From: Molothrus aeneus | Lineage: Eukaryota; Chordata; Aves; Passeriformes; Icteridae | Reading direction: 5' to 3' | Assembly (NCBI RefSeq): GCF_037042795.1 | Contig: NC_089655.1 | Coordinates: 13,658,001 to 13,722,000 of the forward strand | Length of the DNA: 64,000 nucleotides | Shown: one piece after another, positions 22,311 to 33,765 of the stretch | Layout: each line of letters begins with the position of its first letter | Position numbering within the stretch: position 1 is the stretch's first letter | Position numbers and translations under genes: made by a program | Notes under the pieces: generated by a model | Told to the model about the DNA's origin: nothing | Databases searched by the model: none | What the model saw: only the letters and a program-made list of their open reading frames with translations

Positions 22311-25205
22311 TCAGGGTGCTCTGCTGCTGGGCCTAAATTCCTCTTTGAAAAGAGAGAATGTGCTTCTATAGTTTTAAATGATCATTGTCTTGTTAGTGAG
22401 GTCTAACAAAATTTAGCAAACCTGGCTAAATGGGAGTTAGAGCTATCTCTAAAGAAGCAGAAACACAAGTCACTGCAAGTGGTGCAAAGCAAGCTGTGAC
22501 TGGAATCATAAACAGATGCTCTAGAATATTTCCTGCAATATAATTGAGAGAAGCACAAAACCAACAGTGAGCTTTCTCAGTGGTGGTTCTGGGTGGTTGC
22601 ATGTAGTATTTAAGAAGAGAGAGTTGTTGCAAATTTAGTTTCTTGGTTGGACAGCTGTAACAACCCCTTGGTGCTGTGCCAGCTCCAGCGCTGTCACACG
22701 GTGCCACGCAGGCAGCTGCTCACAGCAGGCAGGTCAGGAAAATCAGGACTAGTGAGAAAATTCTGTCTTTGACTTCTACAAACCATGCTGGGGGTTGTTA
22801 CCTCAGTGAAGGAAGTGTGCTCCGGGTGCTTGGACGCACAGTGTCTGATTTGTGAGGAAAAGCCCCTGTTTGCCCATGGTATGGGTATGACACCTTGCTG
22901 CCCACCCCGAGGGCAGCAGGGCAGCACCAGCTGCGCCTTTGTGAGCCCTCTCTGGCTGCCCTGGCCCTGCAGTGCAGCCAGCTGGGCCCCCACGCTGCTC
23001 CTTGGCTCCTGCTGCAGTCGCTGAGCTCCAGCTCTGGCACGTGGGGGCTCTGGCACAGAGCTGTGTACAGGCAATGTACAACAAAAGGATGATTCCTCTT
23101 CCAGGATGATTCCTCTTCACATGCTGTCATCGGGCTTTCCCCACGCTCAAGGAGCCAGACGGGGGAAGTGAAGTCATCAGACAACAAAAGGCTGGAGCAA
23201 TGAGTGCCTGGGGTGGTTTACTAACTTTCCTCTGAGGTGTACTGTTTTGAGCTGCCTCTGATTCATTGTTTCTTGCTCAGCGGAGCTCAGCCCTTCCTGA
23301 AAAATTCCCTGGCCTGACAAATCCAAGGATATCCTTGTGCATACCCCATTTCTGTTTTTCCTGGAGAAGGGATAGTTGTCCAGGTCAGCACGATGCAGCT
23401 GTGGCCAGAGGAAGGCAGCAGGCTGGTCCCTCAAAGCACTGTTCCCTTGTGTGCAAGGATTTTCTCAGTCCCTGCAGCCCACACTTGCATCATCTACTGC
23501 CCAGCCTTTGCCACCAGGCTGGAAGGGAGCACAGTAGGCTGGAGGTAAGAATCTGGAGGTACCTAATCCCTGATCCAGCGGGTCCCTGATATTGGGGAAG
23601 AGGTGAATGCAAAGCACATCTGCATACAGTGGCTGAAGGGGTTGGTTCTTCTCTCTTGGCTCCTGATGGGGGTGCAGAGTCATGGTTAACAGCCCTGCAC
23701 ATTATCCAGACCTCCAGGTCAAGGACCTGCTTCCAGGACCACATCCTGGCTGGGAGTGCCTGGGTACCTCCCCAGCAGGCCCGCTGTGCCAGCCCAGTCA
23801 TAGCTTGCTCTGTCCCTTCAGATGCTTGCTGCTGTAGCAGTTGCTCCTGCTCTCTCCGTTGAGGAAATCCTGGAGCAGTGGGAGCTCTGACCTACCCTGT
23901 GCCAAGCCATGGGACTATTCATTGTGTTTCCAGCTTGATGTCACTACAAATGTCATTCTCCTTTGCTTGTTGGGAGTTGAATCCAGAGAGTCCCCAAAGC
24001 ACAGGTTGCTGAAGGGGGAATTGAATGAACTGCTGCCACAAACCCTGGCAGTTCTGCCTGTTTCACTGCAGCAAGCATTTCCAAGCCACCAGCACACGTA
24101 TCCTTTGCTGGTGTCCCTGGTGTCCTGGTCCTTTCCCTCCCACACCTCTGCCTCCTGAGACCAGGAACTGCAGCAGGGCCCTTGTCACTGCTTGCAGAGG
24201 GCAGTGAGCTTGGGCAGCTGCCTGTGAATGCAGTTCAGTCCTCCAGGGCACAGCAGCAAGATCAGAGCCTGCACCTCAGATCTTCCCTGTCCTGATGTCA
24301 AAGAGAAATAGGGTGATGGCAGATGTGCTTGGAGCAGGCCCCAGCAGTGGCTCAGGAGGATGCAGCTGCTGGCTGTGAGGCAGGAGCCCTGGGAGCCTCT
24401 GCCTGACATTATGGAGCATTGGCTGTGTCTCCTCTAGGCCTCCAACCAGCAGGGCTGGCCTAGGGCTGCTGATTTGGCAGCCCTGATATCGGAGCATTTC
24501 CTAGGGATGTCAGAAGAGCTGGGAGGAGACGCAGCCCAAGGCACGTTCCCAATGGACAAGGCCATGAGAATTTACAGACTCGCGGTGAGCAGAAGGCCTG
24601 AAGCTCCTGCTTTGTCCCAACTAGGGACGTGTTATGCCTCCATTTTTTTAACCAAACTCTGGGTTTATACTCACTTGTGGGTGGATAAGTCCTGGTATAG
24701 TTTCTTACTTGGGCCAAGGGGGGTGAGTCCCAGTTCACTACAGGGTGGGAGCTTCTGTTCCAGCAGCACCCGGACCCATCCACCACTGGGCTCAGCAATT
24801 GCTGCTGTAGGACTGGCATGCCAGACTTCCAGCTGTGCCTTTGTGTCTTTCTGCATGGAAAAGCTCGGGGCAGAGAGCCAGCAATGGCTGGCAGCAGCTC
24901 TGCAGTCTGCTGTTCACTCTTCTGCTGGCTTCTCCTGCGAACAAGCGAGGCCCCCTTCCCCCTTCGTGTGCTGGGGAGAGGTCCCTGGGCCACTTCGTGG
25001 TGCCAGAGGTAGCTTTACAGAGATGGAGCTGATCCAGGGAACATTTCTCAGTGTGTGAGCCCCTGCCATCGCCTCCCGCTCCAGCTGGTCCTTCCCCCCT
25101 CTGCCAGGACAAGCTCTTTCCGCTCCGGATTATCCCTGCGGGCGGAGCTGGCCGCGGCCCCGCATTCCTTCCAGCCTAGCGCTGCCCGGAGCCGGGGCCA
25201 AGCCC

Positions 25206-25236
<31 letters not shown>

Positions 25237-28200
25237 ATCGCTCGGGCCGGGGCCGAGCCTGGATGAGACGGTTCTGCTGCTGGGGCCAACCCCACTGGAG
25301 CCCGAGATCCTAAATGCCATTTTCCTGGAGCTCCTGGAGGGTTGCGGTGGGCCTGGGGCTGGTGCTGGGATGGAGGTCAGCCTGATGGCCGTCCCTGCTA
25401 AACAAAGCTGCTGCTGCTCCCTCCCAGAGATCCTTCTCTCTTTGCATAAGCACTTTCCCAGGGAAGGCAGGCATGTCCCTGTCCCTTGGGGCAGATGATG
25501 GCATGAGCAGTGAGGCAGCCCTGGCCCTGCATTCCACAAGCAGGGTGGGAAAATGTCACTAGGGCTGGATCACTGGTCCTATGGAGGAGCTCTCTCATTT
25601 GGGCTCCTCAAAGGATTAGGGTGGGCCCGTGGTGAGGCAGGAGCTGCTGGTGCTTCTCCAAGGGTGGAGGTGTCCCCAGCACCAATCCCTGAGGGACTGA
25701 TGTCCCTTCCTGCACCCCTCAGCTGTGGTGTGAGCCTGGGGACCCTGCTGCAGGGCTCAGGCCCAGCGGTGTCCCCCTGTGCTGGAGCACGGGGAGCACT
25801 CCCTCTGTGGCCCCAGCCCAGCCCTCCGCCCTCCTCCTCCCCTTCAGCAGAGTTTGGCCTGGTGCCTGGGACCGGCTGTGTGCACTGGGGGCCACCAGGG
25901 TGGGGGTTCACAGCAGGGTGGGCACTTTGCAGCAGCACAGAGTGACTGGGGGGTCCCAGCACTGCCCTGCCAGCCATGGGGAGGGCTCACCCTGCCCAGG
26001 GTGCCAGTTCAGGCAGGAGTGGAGGTGTGCAGGGGCTGAGGGGGGAGCTGCATCTGCATGGCGTGGGTGAGCACGCTCAGCTGCTTGGCAGATGAACAAT
26101 GTGCTCTCCCAGCCAAGCCCACAAGCTGCTAATTTTAGAGATTACATGAGTTTTTCCAAGCAGTCTTGAGTCCCTTGGTGATTCAGAGCCACTCAGCTTT
26201 GCTGCATCCGCCACCCTGGCCGTGGGGATGTGCTGGAGATGTACCAGCATGGACAGACAGACACGGGACTGTCGTGCTGTCCTGTAGCAAAGCAGGCAGC
26301 TCCAGCAGTAAGTGACAGTGCTGTTCTGGGGCTCCACTGTCTCCTTGAAGGTGCAGGGATACAACAGTGATTCCACACTGTCCAGGCTTGGTCAGGGGGG
26401 CTGCAGCCTCTGGCTGGTGCAGCTGGAGGTGGGAAAGGTCCCCCAGGCAATGCTGAACCTGGGGCTTTCCTGCAGCATGAGACCCACTCCATCAAGCACC
26501 GTGTGAGTTCCTGGCTATGTGGAACAGCCTCTCCCTGCAAAATGCTCATCTCACCCTCAATCATATCCGTTTGCTCTCTCAGGAGCTGCCTCTCCCCTCC
26601 AAATGTGTGGGATGAGTCTTTGCTGCTGTCCCAAGCTGTCACACCCTCTGTTCCTCTCCCTTGTAAGTAGCCTGGGGCAACCCCCCATGTGCTCACCTCT
26701 GGGAGTGGCTGCAGAAGTGGCGCACGGGCGTGTGCCATTTGTTACTCGGCCCTGCTTTATTTTTAGCCATGTCTTGAAAACAATCATCTTTTCCGGCTGG
26801 AAGCCAGAGGCAGTTTCCTGAGGCCTGGGTAGAGGCAGGCAGGTTTTGTCAGGGCTGTTACCTGCACTGCTCTGAAACTTTGCATGGTGGTAGGGACCAT
26901 AATCTGATGACCCCCCGAGTTGGGGCAGGGTGTTTGAGGTCCCCATCACGGCATTCCTGTCTGCCCTGGGGCAGCACTGTTTGGAAGGAGGGGACTCCAA
27001 CATTCCTGGGATGAGCTGGGCTTGGGGCAGTGGTTTATTGGAAGTGCTGAGGTTTGGTTTCTGTGTTGCCTGGCTGAAAAGCTGTGAGCTTCTGGATGAG
27101 TCAGAGTGGGCAGAAGCCCAGCAGCACTGGCAGTGGGCAGACAGAGCCACGATAAGGCTGTGATAAGGCTATGAGAGCCCAGCTCTTGTGTCAGGGCTGC
27201 AGGGAGCAGGCAGCTCCCAAGCCCTGTGCCTGACCTCCAGCTGCAGTGCTATCACAGAAGTGGGGAGATTGTTTTGGGAAGTGTGGTTCTGGGAAACTGC
27301 TGCGTCACTAGAGTGTGGACTAGAGCACTTGGTGGATGGTGTTTTCAAAATGCCCATTCTCTGTGCCCAAATGCCTGGGTGTTGCCCCAGAGCAGGCAGG
27401 AACATGGCCAGGGGTAGTTTCACCCACTTTCCAGCCAGAGGGGTCTGTGGCCATCCAGCATGTGCTATGGCAGAGGGCCTCTCATGTGATGTGACATCAT
27501 GGTGGCCATGTCCTCCAGCTGAGGTCCCACTCCCTGCCATGTTCCCACGGTCCCTGTCTCCTTCCCTTGAGACTGTCTGGGAGCTCTGCTCTCCATCCCT
27601 GCAGTTTGCTGTTTGTCCTGGCCTGGTCCCCTCTCTGTCCCCTCCACGGCCCTGCAGGCTCCCAGCCCTCACAGCATGACACATTTCCTCCCTTCCCCGG
27701 CAGCAGCCCCAGCTGTTCCCGTCCTGAGCAGCTCCTCGGTGCCACCGGAACCTGAGCAGAGGCTGCTGCAACGGCGGAGGCACGGGTGGGGTGGGGTGAG
27801 AGCGGATCAGAGGCAGGCAGGGAAGTTCCAGCTGCCCTGTGCTTAGCAAGGGACTGCACTGTCTCTCCAGGAAGCCCAAAGGGGCCACCCACGTGCACTG
27901 ACTCTCCTCACCTCCTTCCTCCCGAATATCCGTTCCCGGCAGCGGCTGGACCGGGACTGCCCGGAGGAGGTGGGCGAGGTGGGGAGACCTGGGCTGGGTG
28001 ATGGGACCCAAGGGCTCCCCACTGCACCCCTGTGCTCTGGAGGGGCAGGGGAGGGCTGGCAGCAGGTTCTCCTGAACAAGTCAATGGATGCTTTCCAAAC
28101 ACCCCTGGGTACCAGGCTCCATCACCTGTGTGTCAGGACTGCTGAGGGGGCAGAGCAGGGGTGCAGTGGGGGTTTCTCAGTGCCAAGGTGTTCCTCATGG

Positions 28201-28870
28201 CTTGTGGGCAATGCTCTGGCTTTCTGAGGGGTCTCTGAAGCAGCCTGGCCCATGGCTGGCACCCACACAGCTGCTGACCCTGGCACAGTTCTCGCTTCCT
28301 GGCAGTGCTGGTTGTGGTGCCCACAGGACAGAGCCCATAGTGGGTGCTCATGGGTTTGTGGCCCCTTGGAATCTGTGGCTGTGGGGGGAATGAGAGCTGT
28401 GACCTGGGCAGGGTCCGTGTGCCAGGGGTCTGCCTGCACTGGTGGCCCTGGGCTGGGGCACAGTCCAAGATCCTGACACAGGAGCCATAGATGGGGAAAC
28501 AAGAGCTGTGCCTGTGCCAAGGAAGTGCCATGGAGCAGCCCTGGTGTGGACTTGTGCCAGGGAAGGACAGGGTTGTGCCCAGGGGTACGGCTTTGCTTGT
28601 CTGCCCCCATGGATCAGTGGCTGTGTCCCACTGGGGACCCGGGGGACTCTGAGGGCCAAGCCACTGCCTGGGCACTGGCTGACATGAGCAGCATGTTCAC
28701 GGAGCCCTCTGCTTGTCTTCTTACAAGAGCATGGGGTTCAGGAGGGGGAAACCCAAAAGTGATCCTTGAAATGCTTGCTCTGCTGAGGAAATAGGAGTTG
28801 GAAGCAGCTCTGCTCCAGTGCTTTCCCTAACCCCGCCACTGCCCCTGTGCTGATTCATTGATTTGGACGG
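22311..28870. other. Intergenic region between GP5 and LRRC15
   Basis: Base composition switches from AT-rich to GC-rich around 22.4-22.9 kb and stays GC-rich afterwards. There are many open frames on both strands, as expected in GC-rich DNA, and none resembles a known family. A (CTG)9 tract sits at 25208-25234 in a small CpG-rich patch (25120-25270). Upstream LRRC15 control elements may lie in the last kilobase; I could not define them. Confidence 0.6.
25208..25234 (+). repeat. (CTG)9 trinucleotide tract
   Basis: Nine uninterrupted CTG units followed by CTA, inside a CpG-rich patch. In one frame it reads as a poly-Leu core resembling a signal peptide (APLLLLLLLLLLSLGPG), but no ATG precedes it in that frame. 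Confidence 0.9.
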
Positions 28871-28880
28871 GTTTTATACT
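28871..28880 (+). promoter_or_regulatory. LRRC15: Candidate TATA box of LRRC15
   Basis: GTTTTATACT, with a TATA-like core in GC-rich surroundings, sits about 90 bases before a strong splice donor. A start site about 30 bases downstream, near 28900-28910, would give a short first exon. The order (TATA, short exon, GTAAGT) fits a non-coding exon 1. Inferred only. Confidence 0.45.
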
Positions 28881-28899
28881 GGGAGGGGAAGAATGAACC

Positions 28900-28964
28900 A
28901 CACTCTGCTCTCCTGCCAGCACGGAGCTGTGCTCGCTCGCTGCTCGTGGCTGCAGGACACTCGG
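28900..28964 (+). other. LRRC15: Candidate LRRC15 non-coding exon 1
   Basis: The right edge is a consensus donor, CTCGG|GTAAGT, at 28965; the left edge is set only by the distance from the TATA-like box. No ATG lies in it, consistent with translation starting in the next exon at 30516. It would splice to the acceptor at 30509-30510. Confidence 0.42.
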
Positions 28965-30510
28965 GTAAGTCTCCTTCTCCTGCTGCCCCTCTGAGTGGAC
29001 ACAGGCTCCAGGGACTGCCAGGGCAGCTCTGAGGGGTGGTGGTGGAGTGGTGGGATCTGCATGTTCAGCACCTTTTCATTTGATGGAGATGTTTATCTCG
29101 CAAGGGTTCTTCGAAAAAGTGAGACCACTTAGATGCTATGGGAGCTGTAAGAGTTACGTAGGCAATGTATCCCAGACAATGATCAAGAGAGAAAATTCAA
29201 GGGGGCAAAGTAATATTTTGGGGGGGCTGATTTTAGGAGCAGTGGGATGCTGAGGGGCTGAGCAGCAGAGAATGTTCAACCTCTTGGTCTGTAAGTTTTT
29301 TATCCCTAGAAGAAACAGAGATATCAATTGTTTCCAGCTGCTTTTCCTGAAGGTTGCTCCAGTGTGTGTGCTCTCAGTGCTGCCTTACCAGGGAGTGACA
29401 TGAGCAGAGCTTTTGATGTGCCGAGCTTTTGGGGAAGTTTATAAATGTCTTGCTATAAACATAGCTGTTCTTGGATGCAGATTGTTTCCATATGGGAAAC
29501 ATAAACCATGCTGGCTTGTGGAGGGCTCCTCCCTCCCTGCCTGAGAGGAAGAGTGTTCCCTGTGGGGAGGGCAGGGAGGAGGGCAGGGGCTGTGCCCCAG
29601 TACCATGGATGCCCCTGGGGCACTGTGGCCAGACCCCTGTGCTGCCTGAGTCACCTGTCTGGCTGAGCTGTGCTCAGAGCAGGAGCTGCAGGCTTTCTCC
29701 CTCCCTTGTGCCACATGAAGCTGTTAATGGGGGGCTGCTCCATGCCAGCCTGGCACAAGGCTGCTGCTTTAATCTAGGGTGGGAGAAAGGTCACAGGCCA
29801 GAGAAGAGAGGAGAGGGTATCCATGGTGTCTGTGCTCAGGGGTAATGGAAAGCTTTGCTGGGCACCACCCCTGGGACCAGCCTGCAGGCACGTGCCCACA
29901 TCAGACACCCCACTCATGGCAAAAACAGGCCAGGCTGAGACCTCCTGCTAGGGATGGGGGAACAGGACCCACCTGTACCCAGCCTGTGCTGGGTTCTGTT
30001 GACCCAGGCTCCTGCAGGACTGGGACTAAAGCATCTCTAGGCACTGCTCTTGGATTTGCAACAGGAGCTCAGAGGGTGCTGGGGGCGCTGTGGCAAAGCT
30101 GGGACCCGCTGCAGGTGCCATGAGCCAGCTCTGGTGGAGGTCTGGGCTCTTTGGTGGTGCTGGGAGGCCAGTGCTGCTGGCAGCAGCTCGCCACACTCTG
30201 TAAAACAGGAAACCACACTCCTGGCTGCCAGAAGAGCCCAGAGAGCTGGGACGCCAGGGATGCCGCTAATAGCTGTGGTATGGCAGCCAGGCACTGTGGC
30301 CTCCAGCTCTGTCTTGCTCTGGGCTGAGTCAAGCCTTGCCTGCTCCAAGCCTTCCTTGTCTGCCTTTTTCTGCCTCATTGCCATGCTGGGAGCAGGATGG
30401 CCACAGCCTCAGTGGCTTTTTCCAGGGGGAAAGCAGCACCCATCCCTTGCAGTGACTCTGGGAGCTGGGAACCCCCAGGGTTGAACCCCCCTCCTTTGTT
30501 TTTTCTGCAG
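28965..30510 (+). other. LRRC15: Probable LRRC15 intron 1
   Basis: From GTAAGT at 28965 to TTTTTTCTGCAG at 30510. Nothing else recognised; the open frames in it are incidental. Confidence 0.45.
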
Positions 30511-30515
30511 GCCCA

Positions 30516-32264
30516 ATGGAGCAGGGAGGCTGGCAGCAGTGGCTGCTGCTGCTGGTGGGCATCCAGCTGGCCAGCAGCCAGTGCCCAGAGCAGTGCCAGT
30601 GTGTCCGCAGTGCCCAGGTGGAGTGCTTTGGTGCCGACATCAGCACGGTGCCCAGCCCCATCCCTGCCAACGCCATGACCCTGCAGATCATCAACACGCG
30701 CATCGCCGAGCTGGGCGACGCCGCCTTCGGCAACGCCTCCCTGCTGATCGGGCTGCGCGTGGAGAAGAACCTCCTGTCTCGCATCAGCCCCAGGGCCTTC
30801 CAGAACCTGCCCGACCTGCGCTACCTCAGCCTGGCCAGCAACAAGCTGCAGGAGCTCCCTGTGCAGGTCTTTGAGCCTCTGGACAAGCTGGAGTCTCTGC
30901 TCCTCTCCAGCAACCAGATCCTCCAGGTTGAGCCTTCCCACTTCACCCATCTGAGCAACCTCAAGGAGCTGCAGCTGCACGGGAACAACCTGAAGGAGCT
31001 GCAGGAGGGGGTGTTTGACCAGCTGACCAGCCTCACCAAGCTCAACCTGGCCAGGAACAACATCGACCGCCTGCCGCCCCGGGCCTTCGAGCGGCTGGCG
31101 CGGCTGCAGGTGCTGCGGCTCTACGAGAACCGTCTCCGGCACATCTCGGTGGGCACCTTCGATGGGCTGCCGGAGCTGCAGGAGCTGGGGCTGCACCAGA
31201 ACCAGCTGGAGACGCTGTCCCCGGAGCTCTTTGTGCACAACACCAACCTGCAGAAGCTCTACCTGTCCAACAACTTCCTCACCACTCTGCCGAGTGGCAT
31301 CTTCTTGCCCCTGCACGCTCTCGCCAAGATCACCCTGCATGTCAACCGCCTGCGGGACATCTCCCCCAGTGCCTTTGGGCCCACGCCCAACCTGAAGGAG
31401 CTCTGGCTTTATGAGAATGAGCTTTCCACCCTCCCCACTGCCGTCTTCAGCAACCTGACCCAGCTGCAGCTCCTGGTTCTCAGCAAGAACCGGCTGCGGT
31501 TGGTGCCACCGGGGGCTTTCCAGGGCTTGGGGGAGCTGCTGGAGCTGTCGCTGCACTCCAATGCCCTGCGCCGCCTGGATGCCCGGGCGCTGGAGGGGAT
31601 GCCCAAGCTGCAGAACATCTCTCTGCACCACAACCAGCTGCAGGCACTGCCACGGGGCCTCTTCAGGGCCACCCCTGGGCTGCAGCACCTGCAGCTGCAC
31701 TCCAATGCCCTGGAGTACCTGCCCGCCGGCATCTTCTCCCCGCTGACTGCCCTGCGAGAGGTGAGGCTGCACAACAACTCCTGGCGCTGTGACAAGGGCA
31801 TCCTGCCCCTGCAGGGCTGGCTGGAGGAGAACCCTCACAAGGTGGGTGAGATACCCCCGCTGTGTGCCCAGCCTCCTGCCCTGCAGGGCATCCCCATCGC
31901 CGGGCTGCCACAGGATCAGTTCATTGACCCCCAGCCCCCCACTGCTGCTCCTCCTCATCCCAGCACCCTGCTCCCTGCTGACACCTCTGAGGCAGCATCA
32001 GATGATGCCTCAGCAGCAGAAGATGCCTCGATGGAGCCTCCCACGGGGCTGCCAGCCTCCCCACAGGAGGATGAGGAGGAGAAGAAGGAGGAGGAAGAGA
32101 GGGGGCAGTGGGGGCTGACACGCCTGCAGAGTGGGGTGGTGGTAGCAGTCATCGTGCTGGTGAGTGTGGCCCTGCTGGCTGCTCTGGTGGCATTGGTGGT
32201 CTATGGCTGTAGGAAGAAGAGCCACGTTGTGCTCATGAGGATGAAGGCTCCGAATGAAGCCTGA
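30516..32264 (+). CDS. LRRC15: LRRC15, leucine-rich repeat membrane protein
   Basis: The 582-residue protein (human form 581) starts at the ATG five bases after a strong acceptor (TTTTTTCTGCAG|GCCCAATGG). In order: signal peptide (1-22), LRRNT cap (23-37, CPEQCQC), about 15 leucine-rich repeats (roughly 50-420), LRRCT cap starting NSWRCDKG (about 422-470), a Pro/Ser/Asp stalk with a very acidic run (EDEEEKKEEEE), a membrane helix (541-564) and a short tail ending MRMKAPNEA. That tail is nearly identical to the human MKAPNEC ending and settles the identity. The second cysteine of the usual CDC motif in the LRRCT is replaced, as in the human protein (CDS). LRRC15 is a TGF-beta-induced surface protein of fibroblasts and mesenchymal cells involved in adhesion. 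Codons are strongly GC-rich at third positions. Confidence 0.96.
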   Translation: MEQGGWQQWLLLLVGIQLASSQCPEQCQCVRSAQVECFGADISTVPSPIPANAMTLQIINTRIAELGDAAFGNASLLIGLRVEKNLLSRISPRAFQNLPDLRYLSLASNKLQELPVQVFEPLDKLESLLLSSNQILQVEPSHFTHLSNLKELQLHGNNLKELQEGVFDQLTSLTKLNLARNNIDRLPPRAFERLARLQVLRLYENRLRHISVGTFDGLPELQELGLHQNQLETLSPELFVHNTNLQKLYLSNNFLTTLPSGIFLPLHALAKITLHVNRLRDISPSAFGPTPNLKELWLYENELSTLPTAVFSNLTQLQLLVLSKNRLRLVPPGAFQGLGELLELSLHSNALRRLDARALEGMPKLQNISLHHNQLQALPRGLFRATPGLQHLQLHSNALEYLPAGIFSPLTALREVRLHNNSWRCDKGILPLQGWLEENPHKVGEIPPLCAQPPALQGIPIAGLPQDQFIDPQPPTAAPPHPSTLLPADTSEAASDDASAAEDASMEPPTGLPASPQEDEEEKKEEEERGQWGLTRLQSGVVVAVIVLVSVALLAALVALVVYGCRKKSHVVLMRMKAPNEA

Positions 32265-33765
32265 GTATCTGGCAGACCCTGAGGGCAGAGGTGCCTGTGG
32301 GGTCAAAGGACATGACAGAGGCTCTGCATCAGCTGCCCCTGCTGACTGCGATGGGAGAACATCACCGTGTGCGCTGTGTGTACCACTGTCCTGCTCTGCT
32401 TTGCCCTGTCCCTGCGCTGCAGCAGGGCTTCCCCATGGCTGCCCACTGTCCCCAGCCCTTCCTGCCTCCAGTGCAGTCTCTGTGCTCATTCCCTGCCCGG
32501 GTCCAGCAGCTGAGGTGTGGGAGCAGAGAGGGACCCCTCGAGCCAGGAGCCACAGCCTGGCCACGATGGTGCTTTACCCCAAATGACAGGACTTCCCCAT
32601 CCTTCACCTTGCCTCATTCCCTGCAGTGCTGCTGCCCTCATGCTGTCTGCTGCTCTCACCCCTGCCCAGCCCCTCTTCCCCACCTTCTGTCCCCACCATG
32701 CCTCCCCCCTTGCCCCTGCCTGGGCAGGCAGTGTGAGCCATCATGCTGGGCCACCTTTGCCCCAGGGAGCTGCTTTACCTGTGCTGCTCCATCACTCACC
32801 GGTGCCTGGGCAGGGCTCCCCGCAGGGCCCCCGGCTGGCTGGCACACCCTGAGTGTCTCAGCTGCGTCCCAGCTGCCCTCCCTGCCTGCAGGCAGGGCAG
32901 GCCAGAGCACAGCCAGCACCCTCTCCTGCTCCTGCCTCCTGCCTCCTTCCCTCATGCTCCTCTGGCCAGGAGAGGCACGGGACAGTGTGCTGGCATCAGG
33001 GATGAGCAGGAGCAGCCCCCCAGCCCTCACTGCACGCTGGTGCTGACCCTGCGTGGCTGTGCCCCTGCCTGCAGCGCCCTGCCTCAGCCCCAGAGGGTGC
33101 AGGGGCTTGCACTGTGAGGGTAGAGCAGGACAATGGGTGTGAAGTGTCTGCAGGGGATGGGAGAAGCTCCTGTGCTTGTGCTCCTGGACTGCTGGAGTGT
33201 GTTGGGGTTGCTTCCACTCCACTCCATTCCTGGTCCTCATTTCCTTAACACCCTCCACCAGCTAGTGAGCCACCTGGTCCTGCTCTGCTTGACAAAGCTT
33301 CTTCATCCTCTTCTTACTCCCTTGAGTGCCCTCCTGTGTGTGCCCAGTGTCCCTGCCTGGTGGCAGCCCTTGGCCAGGGGGGATGCTGGCAGCACAGCGT
33401 GCTGGCTGCTTTGCAGTTTGCAGATGGGTGCCCGTGCCATGCCATCCCCCCTGTACCCAGCTGCCTTCTCCAGCTGTAGCATGACCATGAGGGATTGAGC
33501 TCACCTCCATGTGTGCTGCAGTGGCACCGCTGCCTGAGGACCGCTGCTGTGGGACAAGGTGCACGTTTGGTGTCCACCCTGCAGTGCTGGCTGCTCACAG
33601 CACCTCAGCAGCCAGTGCTGGTACAAGCAGCTCCACCCTGGTGCATGTGAGGGGTCACCCCTCTGGGCTGAGTCCTGCATGGTAATAGGAGACTCATGAC
33701 TGTGTCACGGGGCTGTTGGGTGCTGATGTGTGACCTTCTCATTAAAGTGCCACTGTCCACTCCAA
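32265..33765 (+). other. LRRC15: LRRC15 3' UTR
   Basis: GC-rich non-coding sequence up to a candidate ATTAAA at 33741-33746. The open frames in it on both strands look incidental. Confidence 0.55.
33741..33746 (+). terminator. LRRC15: Candidate LRRC15 polyadenylation signal
   Basis: ATTAAA in CTTCTCATTAAAGTGCCACT, about 1.5 kb after the stop; the next bases are C/T and G/T mixed. Confidence 0.5.

Noticed and set aside
27169..28011. 280-codon open frame on the - strand between GP5 and LRRC15
   Set aside because: Low-complexity Pro/Ser/Gln/Arg composition typical of chance frames in GC-rich DNA; no splice or start context, no family resemblance.
30375..31958. 527-codon open frame on the - strand
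   Set aside because: Antisense shadow of LRRC15: leucine-rich, GC-rich codons leave the opposite strand open. The product is Gln/Leu/Val repetitive with no family match, and the + strand gene is certain.
32291..33046. 251-codon + frame after LRRC15
   Set aside because: Lies in the LRRC15 3' UTR, low-complexity Pro/Cys/Leu, no homology recognised.
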